Source: Alteromonadaceae bacterium
Lineage (GTDB): Bacteria > Pseudomonadota > Gammaproteobacteria > Pseudomonadales > Oleiphilaceae
Direction: 5' to 3'
Assembly: GCA_013393545.1 (NCBI GenBank)
Contig: JABXHG010000182.1
Location: forward strand, 1-41,771
Length of the DNA stretch: 41,771 nucleotides
Every line of letters begins with the position of its first letter. Position 1 is the stretch's first letter. Under the pieces are notes generated by a model. That model worked only from the letters and a program-made list of their open reading frames with translations. It had not been told where the DNA came from and made no database searches. A program made the translations under genes and the position numbers. Positions 35,308 through 41,771 of this stretch are shown one piece after another.

Positions 35308-36060
35308 ATGTCTGACTATTTCGATCAACTGACACGCCAGCCCGACGCGGCCTCAAACGAAGAACCCGAGCAACCGGCCGAGCCCGATGATCCCGGCCAT
35401 GGCGTCGAAACGCCAGAAACTGAGCAGTACACCGCCAGCAACCTCAAAGCCACCGCTCAGGAGTTGCTGAAGTACGGGTTGGTGGAAGCCGACCGCAAAG
35501 CCAGGCTCTATCAGATTGCCGTTACCCAGACGACTGAAATCAACCGCATTCTCGAGCCCTTTGACCTGCGATTGAAGGTGGATGACATTCGCGGCCTGGC
35601 TTTTCTCGTGGTCGCGGAGCAGTTGTTCCGGGACGGCGAGGAAAACGACGATGAATGGTCTCACCCGCTGGTGCGTCGCCAGCGCCTGAACATGGAGCAA
35701 TCGCTGTTGATTGCCATCCTGCGACAACATTTCATTGCCCACGAACAGGAAGCCGGCCTGGGAGCCGGCGATGCGGTGGTGGAGCTGGACGAGCTGTTGC
35801 CCCAACTGCAGCTGTATCTGGGTGACACAGGCAGCGACGCCAAGGACCAGAAACGCCTGCGCGGGTTGCTGGACAACCTGAAAAACCACGGCATTGTTTC
35901 AGACATCGACGCCAACGATCAGGTGGTGATCCGCCCGATCATCACCCATCTGGCCAACCCGGAAAACCTGCAAAACCTGCTGCAGCATTTCCGGAAACTG
36001 GCCGGTGAGATTTCCCACAAGGACGACCAAAGCGACAGCGACGAGGGAGACATCGCATGA
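35308..36060 (+). CDS. jetB: Wadjet defence protein JetB (DUF4194)
   Basis: The product has 250 residues. Low-complexity acidic N-terminus, then LKATAQELLKYGLVEADRKARLYQIAVTQTTEINRIL and the LRLKVDDIRGLAFLVV block typical of DUF4194. It is the MukE-like kite subunit that contacts JetA. The C-terminal residues are acidic (DDQSDSDEGDIA). It overlaps jetC by four bases (ATGA), which would keep subunit ratios linked. Confidence 0.88.
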   Translation: MSDYFDQLTRQPDAASNEEPEQPAEPDDPGHGVETPETEQYTASNLKATAQELLKYGLVEADRKARLYQIAVTQTTEINRILEPFDLRLKVDDIRGLAFLVVAEQLFRDGEENDDEWSHPLVRRQRLNMEQSLLIAILRQHFIAHEQEAGLGAGDAVVELDELLPQLQLYLGDTGSDAKDQKRLRGLLDNLKNHGIVSDIDANDQVVIRPIITHLANPENLQNLLQHFRKLAGEISHKDDQSDSDEGDIA

Positions 36061-39000
36061 ACCTGCCCCAGGATGATCTGTTCGCCACTGAAATCATTCC
36101 ACCCACGGCCTATATCCTGACACACCTGGATTTATACAACTGGGGGCCGTTCGGCGGCCGCCATTGCGCGGAAATTGATCCCAAGGGCTCGGCCATCATC
36201 GGCCCCACCGGCAGCGGCAAGACCACCCTGGTGGACGCCTTGATGACCCTGCTCACCCACCAACCGCGCTATAACCTTGCCTCCACCGGCGGACACGAAA
36301 GCGACCGGGATCTGATGTCCTACATTCGCGGTGTCTCCGGCGCCGGCAACAACTCCGGCGACAACAGCCACATCGCCCGCCCCGGCAAAACCGTGACCGG
36401 GGTGAGCGCCCGTTTTTCCAACGGTGATACCAGCCTGCGCATTGGCGCGCTGTTCTGGGTGGAAGGCAGCAGCTCCGCCGCCAGTGACCTCAAACGCCTG
36501 TGGCTGTTCTCGGAAAGAGACGACCAGAATCTGGATGACTGGTTGGCCATCCATCATGAAGGTGGCGCACGGGAACTCAAACAACACGTGCGGGATAACC
36601 CCGGCATTCAGGCCAACGACAGCAAGAAAGCCTATCTGGCCCAGGTGCGCCGCTTCTTTGAAGTGGGTGAAAACGCTTTTACGCTGCTTAACCGCGCCGC
36701 CGGCCTGAAGCAGCTCAACAGCATCGACGAAATCTTCCGGGAACTGGTTCTGGACGACCATTCCGCGTTTGACCGGGCCGCCGAAGTGGCCAGCGAATTC
36801 GATGATCTGGCGGCCATCCACAGCGAACTGGAAACCGCCCGCAAGCAGCATCAGTCGCTTGTCCCCATTGCCGAAACCCATGAGAGACACCAGGCCACTC
36901 ACAAAGAACTGGATCAGCAACAAACGCTCAAGCGCATCCTGCCGATCTGGTTCGCCCAGACCGGCTATCAGCTCTGGACCGACCGTATCCAGGCACTGGA
37001 CCAACAGCTAGGCGAAAGCCAGAATCGTATTGACTCCCTGAGTAGCAGCGTCAGCGGCCTCAACAGCCAGGCGACCACCCTGAAAGACATTTATCTGGAA
37101 GCCGGTGGCGCCAGCATCGAGCAACTGCGTGAGCAAATCAGCCAGCAACAACGCTGGGTCAATGAGCGGGCCAGCCACGCCAATGACTATCGGGCCTTGA
37201 CCGGTAAACTGGACCTGGACGACAGCCTCTCGGCACAAGCCCTGGCCGCCAACCAGCAAACCGGTGAAGCCAGGCTGCGTGAACTGTCCGGGCAGGAAGA
37301 AACCCAGGATAAAACCCTGCTGGACCTGCGCCTGCAGCACGGCAAGCTCAGCGAAACCCTGCAGGAACTCACTGAAGAGATTGATCGCATCAAGGCTCGC
37401 CCCGGTTCCAACATTGACGGCCGCTATCAGGAATTTCGCAGTGAACTGGCCGAGGCACTGAATCTGGGCGAAGACCAGCTGCCATTCGTGGCCGAACTGG
37501 TGGAAGTAAAGCCCGAAGAAAAAGACTGGCGTGGCGCTATTGAACGGGCGCTGGGCGGCCATCGTCTGCGCATTCTGGTGCCACCGGCCGCCATGCAATC
37601 GGCACTGGACCGGGTAAACGCCCGGGACAACCGTTTGCACGTGCGCCTGATGGAGGCCCAGGCGCCCCAGGCACAGCCGCAGTTCATGGAAGACGGTTTC
37701 ACCCGCAAGCTCAACTTCAAGGACCACCCGCACCGGGAAGCCCTCAAAGGGCTGCTGGCCAGCATTGATCGCCATTGTGTCGACTCACCCGAGGCATTGC
37801 GCCAGACACCCCACGGCATGACCCGCCAGGGGCTGATGTCCGGCAAAAAAGGCTTCTTCGAAAAGCGCGACAATCAACGACTCGACAAGGGCTGGATGAC
37901 CGGTTTCAACAACCGCGACCGACTCACTGCCCTGACCGAAGAACTGCAACAAACTCAAGGCTCGGAACGGGAAATCCAGCAAGCAATGGACGAGGCCCGG
38001 ACCGCCCTGAAAGCCACCCGCGACGAAATCACACTCTACGAGGCGTTGGCGAGCATTCGGTTCGATACCATTGATCTACCCAGCGCCGAGAAGGAACTTT
38101 CCGAGCTGCAAAACCGCCTGGAGAGCCTGACCGCGCCAGACTCGGGTGTGGAGCAGGCCCGACAGAAATACGAAAAGATCAACCAGGAACTCGAACAGGC
38201 CCAGCAGGACTTGTCCGAAGCGCGTACCCAGTATGCCCTGCTCGACGACAAACGCAGCCAGGCCACCCAACGTTGCCAGCAAATGCTCGAACGACTCGGC
38301 GAGGGTCTGACCGACGACGAGCAAACCCTGGCAAGCCAGCACTTCGACACCCCCGATGCCAGCCAATACGACCGCCTGGAAATCCTGGAGCGTGGCCAGA
38401 GGGAAAAGCTGGAAAAAGCCATTGGCGCACTGAACAAACAGTTGCAGGGTTACCAGCTCAGTCTGACCCAACTGATGGAAAAAGCCCGCGCCCTGGACAC
38501 CGGCGCCCTGGCGGAAACCGGCAGCGACATCCGGGATATTCCGGAATACCTGGAACGCCTGCGGGTGCTGAGTGAAGAAGCGCTGCCGGAAAAACTGGAG
38601 CGTTTCCTCAATTACCTGAACCAGTCCTCGGACCAGGGCGTCACCCAACTGCTGGCCCATATCAACAACCAGGTGGCGATCATCGAAGAGCGTATCGCCG
38701 ATCTGAACGCGACACTCAAGCGAGTGGACTTCCAGCCTGGACGCTACCTGCGCCTGGACCCCCGGCGGGTGACCCATGAATCCCTGCGCACCCTGGAGCG
38801 GGCTCAGCGTCAGCTGCGCGCCGACGCGCTCAAGGACGATCAGGGCGAAAGCCACTTCAAGGCCCTGCAGAACATGGTGCAGTTGCTGCGTGATGCCGCC
38901 GATAACAAGCGCACCGTCGGCGCCCGCGCCCTGCTCGATCCGCGCTACCGGCTGCAATTTGAAGTCTCTGTTCTGGACCGCGAAGCCGGTACCGTGATCG

Positions 39001-39380
39001 AAACCCGTTCCGGCTCCCAGGGCGGCAGCGGCGGCGAGAAGGAAATCATCGCCAGCTACATCCTCACCGCCTCGCTGAGCTATGCCCTGTGCCCGGATGG
39101 CGCCACCCAACCGCTGTTCGGCACCATCGTGCTGGATGAGGCTTTCTCGAAAAGCTCTCATGCCGTTGCGGGGCGTATCATCTCGGCGCTGAACGAATTC
39201 GGCCTGCACCCCTTGTTCGTAACCCCCAACAAGGAAATGCGCCTGCTGCGGGCTCATACCCGCTCGGCCATCCTGGTGCACCGAAAAGACCTGCAAGCCA
39301 CGCTGACATCCCTCAGCTGGGAAGAGCTGGAAACCCATGCCGAAAAAATGACCCGTCAACGCCATGAAGTCCCCGGCTGA
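36057..39380 (+). CDS. jetC: Wadjet SMC-like ATPase JetC
   Basis: The product has 1107 residues. Walker A GPTGSGKTT lies at 49-57; two long coiled-coil arms (about 250-420 and 620-850) surround a hinge-like domain near 470-620 (EDQLPFVAELVEVKPEEKDWRGAIERALG). The signature GSQGGSGGEKEII lies near 985-997 and Walker B IVLDEAFSKSS near 1023-1033. It is the MukB-like motor that extrudes DNA loops and senses small circular DNA. Both ATPase motifs are intact. It overlaps jetB by four and jetD by 17 bases. Confidence 0.93.
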   Translation: MNLPQDDLFATEIIPPTAYILTHLDLYNWGPFGGRHCAEIDPKGSAIIGPTGSGKTTLVDALMTLLTHQPRYNLASTGGHESDRDLMSYIRGVSGAGNNSGDNSHIARPGKTVTGVSARFSNGDTSLRIGALFWVEGSSSAASDLKRLWLFSERDDQNLDDWLAIHHEGGARELKQHVRDNPGIQANDSKKAYLAQVRRFFEVGENAFTLLNRAAGLKQLNSIDEIFRELVLDDHSAFDRAAEVASEFDDLAAIHSELETARKQHQSLVPIAETHERHQATHKELDQQQTLKRILPIWFAQTGYQLWTDRIQALDQQLGESQNRIDSLSSSVSGLNSQATTLKDIYLEAGGASIEQLREQISQQQRWVNERASHANDYRALTGKLDLDDSLSAQALAANQQTGEARLRELSGQEETQDKTLLDLRLQHGKLSETLQELTEEIDRIKARPGSNIDGRYQEFRSELAEALNLGEDQLPFVAELVEVKPEEKDWRGAIERALGGHRLRILVPPAAMQSALDRVNARDNRLHVRLMEAQAPQAQPQFMEDGFTRKLNFKDHPHREALKGLLASIDRHCVDSPEALRQTPHGMTRQGLMSGKKGFFEKRDNQRLDKGWMTGFNNRDRLTALTEELQQTQGSEREIQQAMDEARTALKATRDEITLYEALASIRFDTIDLPSAEKELSELQNRLESLTAPDSGVEQARQKYEKINQELEQAQQDLSEARTQYALLDDKRSQATQRCQQMLERLGEGLTDDEQTLASQHFDTPDASQYDRLEILERGQREKLEKAIGALNKQLQGYQLSLTQLMEKARALDTGALAETGSDIRDIPEYLERLRVLSEEALPEKLERFLNYLNQSSDQGVTQLLAHINNQVAIIEERIADLNATLKRVDFQPGRYLRLDPRRVTHESLRTLERAQRQLRADALKDDQGESHFKALQNMVQLLRDAADNKRTVGARALLDPRYRLQFEVSVLDREAGTVIETRSGSQGGSGGEKEIIASYILTASLSYALCPDGATQPLFGTIVLDEAFSKSSHAVAGRIISALNEFGLHPLFVTPNKEMRLLRAHTRSAILVHRKDLQATLTSLSWEELETHAEKMTRQRHEVPG

Positions 39381-40518
39381 CCTGGCATACCGGCTGGCCC
39401 GGCAGTGGCACAATGCCGACTTGCGTGAGCAGCGCCTGCTTAAACCAGATAGCTGGCCGTTAACGTTGTCCATTGGCAAGCCGGGCCCGGAAGCGATCCG
39501 CAACCGGCTGGAACAGGTGCGCGAGCATCTGGAGCGGTGGCGACGCGTTCAGACGGGCCGTGTGCACTGGCAACCGGTACGCTTTAAAAGCGCGGCGGAA
39601 TCCATCACCGTGCCAGTGAACTGGGAGCTGAATTCCCCGAGCGAATGGGTGCGGGCGACGGGTGATCCCGAGGTTCGGCGTGAATACCAGATTCTGGGCC
39701 GCCTGGTACCGGAACTGGACCCTCGCTTTCACTCGCTGGTGATCCGCCGCCGTAGCGTGATACTGGATAAACCGGAAGCCGAAGTGATTCGCTGCGGGCA
39801 GCTGGCCCTGCAACTGACGCCTGGTTGTGCGCAGGGCAAACCACTAAGGGCTCTGCCCCTGGCCGGCATCGACAGCAAGTTTTTCGAGCGCAACCGCCAG
39901 CTGATCACTCACATGCTGGACGCAGTCTTCGACGGGCAGGCCAGTGAAAGTGGGCTCGAAGCCTTCCTGGGAGCCGAAGACGAGGGCCATCACTGGCTGT
40001 TGATCGCCGACCTTGATGGCCAGTTATTGCCATTCTCCCAGCTGCGGGTGCGTGCTCGCGAACTGCAAACCACGCCATTACCCGGCCACCGCCTGCTACT
40101 GGTGGAAAACGAACACTGCCTGCATCAACTGCCACAAACACCCAACACCATCGCCGTACTCGGCTCGGGACTGAACCTGTCATGGCTCCGGGGCAACTGG
40201 CTGGCGAACAAACGCATTGCTTACTGGGGAGACCTGGATACCTGGGGCCTGTGCATGCTGGCCCGCGCCCGGGAATACCTGCCTCGGCTGGCACCCCTGC
40301 TTATGGACAGGAAAACCTTTGAAAGCTACGCCGAAGACCGTGCCGTCAACGAGCCGCAGCCAGGCCCGGCGGACGCTCCCGGCGTACTGAAGCAGGCGGA
40401 GTCTCAGCTGTACAGCCACCTGCTGACAGCCGAAAACGGGCGGCTGGAGCAGGAGTTTTTGCCTCCCGAGCTTGTTCATCGGGCGATCAGGGAGTGGATT
40501 GGCCAGGCTGATCACTAA
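39364..40518 (+). CDS. jetD: Wadjet nuclease subunit JetD (DUF3322/DUF2220, Toprim-like)
   Basis: The product has 384 residues. The N-terminal DUF3322 region is about 1-190. The C-terminal DUF2220 region has a Toprim-like metal centre: Glu in LLLVENEHCLHQL (about 245) and Asp-x-Asp in AYWGDLDTWGLCML (about 287-295), plus RLEQEFLPPE near the end. In studied Wadjet systems this subunit cuts the DNA that JetABC has reeled in. The start lies inside the jetC end, so translation is coupled. Confidence 0.9.
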   Translation: MKSPADLAYRLARQWHNADLREQRLLKPDSWPLTLSIGKPGPEAIRNRLEQVREHLERWRRVQTGRVHWQPVRFKSAAESITVPVNWELNSPSEWVRATGDPEVRREYQILGRLVPELDPRFHSLVIRRRSVILDKPEAEVIRCGQLALQLTPGCAQGKPLRALPLAGIDSKFFERNRQLITHMLDAVFDGQASESGLEAFLGAEDEGHHWLLIADLDGQLLPFSQLRVRARELQTTPLPGHRLLLVENEHCLHQLPQTPNTIAVLGSGLNLSWLRGNWLANKRIAYWGDLDTWGLCMLARAREYLPRLAPLLMDRKTFESYAEDRAVNEPQPGPADAPGVLKQAESQLYSHLLTAENGRLEQEFLPPELVHRAIREWIGQADH

Positions 40519-40581
40519 AGGCGATTACCAGCAAATATGGTAAGCTCAAAAAATACTCCTCCTCAAAATCAGAAGGCTGCC

Positions 40582-40995
40582 ATGGACCTTGAGCATTTGC
40601 CAGAAGAGACCACTGAAAAGCTGCGCGCAGTCCTGGCGAATTTTCCCTACATCCGGCTTGCAGCGCTGTTTGGCTCCATGGCTCAAGGAACCGAAGGTCC
40701 CGACAGTGACGTAGACATTGCAGTTCAGGCAGATCAGGCACTTACTGTTGAGGATCGCATGTTCATTACCGAGGCCGTCGCTTTGGCATTTAACCGGCCT
40801 GTCGATCTGATTGACCTGCGCACAACGGGCCAGCCGTTACTCCACCAGATCGTCAGCACCGGCAGACAAGTCGTTGGCTCAAGGCATTTATGGGGTGACC
40901 TGATTTATCGCAACATTATGGAGCATGAAGATTTTGTTCCTTACCAGAAACGTATACTTGAAGGACGGCGTAAAGCATGGATGAACAGCTTGTAG
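40582..40995 (+). CDS. mntA: MntA-type nucleotidyltransferase antitoxin
   Basis: The product is 137 residues from ATG 40582 behind AAGG; an upstream ATG at 40537 lacks a ribosome-binding site. The minimal nucleotidyltransferase motif is complete: Gly31-Ser32 followed ten residues later by Asp43-x-Asp45 (FGSMAQGTEGPDSDVDIAV). In Shewanella, MntA neutralises HepT by adding AMP groups to a Tyr next to its active site. It lies 63 bases after jetD on the same strand and overlaps the toxin gene by 19 bases. Confidence 0.9.
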   Translation: MDLEHLPEETTEKLRAVLANFPYIRLAALFGSMAQGTEGPDSDVDIAVQADQALTVEDRMFITEAVALAFNRPVDLIDLRTTGQPLLHQIVSTGRQVVGSRHLWGDLIYRNIMEHEDFVPYQKRILEGRRKAWMNSL

Positions 40996-41396
40996 CCCAG
41001 AAACTCGAGTCACTCAGGCGTTGTATCCAGCGGGTCGAGTCCAGGCTTCCGGACAGTCTCGAACAGCTTTTGGACGACCTCGACGCTCAGGATATTATCT
41101 CGCTCAACCTCACACGGGCCGTGCAAATGTGTGTGGATATAGCCGCCCACTGGCTGGCTGAAAATACCGAAGCCAGTGCTCCCAAAACCATGGGTCAGAC
41201 TTTCGAGGCCCTGGCGCAATCAGGCATTATTGACGCAGACCTTGCCATGCGATTGAGAAAATCCGTCGGCTTTCGCAACGTGATGGTCCACAACTATGAT
41301 GACGTGAACTGGGAAATTGTTTACAGCATTTGCAGCCGTCACCTCGATGACTTCAGAGCATTCGGGAAAGTATTCAGCGATCTGATTGATCAATAA
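40977..41396 (+). CDS. hepT: HepT-type HEPN toxin (RNase)
   Basis: The product has 139 residues, starting at ATG 40977 behind AAGGACGG. An all-helical HEPN domain has the catalytic RX4HXY motif as RNVMVHNY: Arg100, His105 and Tyr107. The Tyr is the residue AMPylated by MntA in the studied pair. It cleaves RNA (tRNA ends in known cases) when the antitoxin is missing. The overlap with mntA keeps the pair linked. The motif is complete, so the toxin should be functional. Confidence 0.9.
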   Translation: MDEQLVAQKLESLRRCIQRVESRLPDSLEQLLDDLDAQDIISLNLTRAVQMCVDIAAHWLAENTEASAPKTMGQTFEALAQSGIIDADLAMRLRKSVGFRNVMVHNYDDVNWEIVYSICSRHLDDFRAFGKVFSDLIDQ

Positions 41397-41771
41397 AATA
41401 ATTATTAATCAACAACCTACTCGTTCATTGAGCAATAAATCCCGCCCCGGATGTTTCTACCTACACAAAAAAGCTTTGCTTTCTCTCCAAACAAGCGTAC
41501 TGTGGTCGCCGTTGGAAAGATTTAGCAAAGCAGTCAACAATAAGACGCATCCCTGTTGTATTCAGTAGTGTACCGTCCTGTTTTTGATCACGCAGTTTTT
41601 TGTTTCCCGCATATCCCCGAACTGCCACCCCCTTGCTTTCCGGCCGCACTTAAAAGCATTGATCCCGGAAAAACGTACCATTGCCACACTTACCTGTTCC
41701 CTTAAGTTCTTTGACGAAACAAAAGGCTTTGGCTTTATCACCCTTGCCATGGTGTCACCACATTTTTGTCT
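41397..41771. other. AT-richer end region without a clear gene
   Basis: These 375 bases hold no convincing gene. They begin with AATAATTATTAATC after the hepT stop, without a GC stem, so no terminator is visible. Short frames exist on both strands, none with a recognisable start and domain, except the cold-shock-like stretch near the right edge. The change in base composition suggests acquired or degenerate sequence. Confidence 0.4.
41686..41771 (+). pseudogene. cold-shock-domain-like fragment, probably frameshifted
   Basis: In the frame through 41701 the translation contains LKFFDETKGFGFIT (41701-41742), very like the RNP-1 region of Csp proteins (VKWFN-EKGFGFIT). After that Thr the expected PDDGG-D-IFV does not follow in frame, but ATTTTTGTC (IFV) appears one base out of register. 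No ATG precedes it. It is either a degenerate csp copy cut by the window edge or a chance match. Confidence 0.3.

Noticed and set aside
34018..35328. Long minus-strand frame opposite jetA (about 436 codons).
   Set aside because: It is a shadow of jetA, whose family assignment is clear.
38076..39503. Long minus-strand frame opposite jetC (about 475 codons).
   Set aside because: It is antisense to the coiled coil and ATPase end of jetC and shows no domain.
41461..41750. Two minus-strand frames at the right edge that might be a transposase relic.
   Set aside because: No transposase motif or terminal repeat could be recognised in either frame.

Overview
The window looks like chromosomal DNA of a marine gammaproteobacterium, most probably Marinobacter or a close relative. 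This is inferred from gene families and layout (AcuR/AcuI acrylate genes, an Xcp-like type II secretion operon with divergent gspC, moderately high GC, Gram-negative envelope genes), not from a database search. No rRNA, tRNA or CRISPR array was seen.

Left part (1-16.4 kb). The window opens inside an IS1380-like transposase gene, followed by a gene-poor stretch with a 26-bp direct repeat. Then come a small exported protein, an EamA/DMT exporter, a lone tyrosine recombinase, a CDF metal exporter behind a MerR-type promoter, and an MFS transporter. An acrylate-detoxification unit follows: acuI and its TetR-type regulator acuR. Two copies of one 15-bp operator lie in front of them, and a divergent zinc alcohol dehydrogenase sits alongside. 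After fabH comes a sulfate uptake operon (sbp-cysT-cysW-cysA); its first ribosome-binding site is buried in a perfect 12-bp hairpin. A GntR regulator overlaps a YfeH-type transporter, and a convergent tail-anchored protein with a partial J-domain overlaps that transporter's end.

Middle part (16.5-33.7 kb). A TonB-dependent receptor, a periplasmic binding protein and a membrane histidine kinase form one transcription unit. The kinase has Asn in place of the phosphoacceptor His. Glutathione reductase (gor) and the genes gspEFGHIJKLM follow on the minus strand. gspC is divergent, as xcpP is in Pseudomonas, but the place where gspD would follow holds a LapG-like periplasmic cysteine protease. That gene ends inside a convergent GAF-GGDEF-EAL cyclic-di-GMP gene.

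Right part (33.8-41.8 kb). This is a compact defence block: a complete Wadjet type I system (jetA-jetB-jetC-jetD, overlapping genes), which in characterised examples cleaves small circular plasmid DNA, followed directly by an MntA-HepT antitoxin-toxin pair with intact motifs. The last 375 bases are AT-richer and hold no convincing gene, only a short cold-shock-domain-like stretch that shifts frame.

Nothing here is a wholly unknown system with certainty. The least-explained pieces are the TonB receptor/binding protein/His-less kinase triad, the gspC-lapG arrangement without gspD, the hairpin over the sbp start, and the Wadjet plus MntA-HepT pairing.
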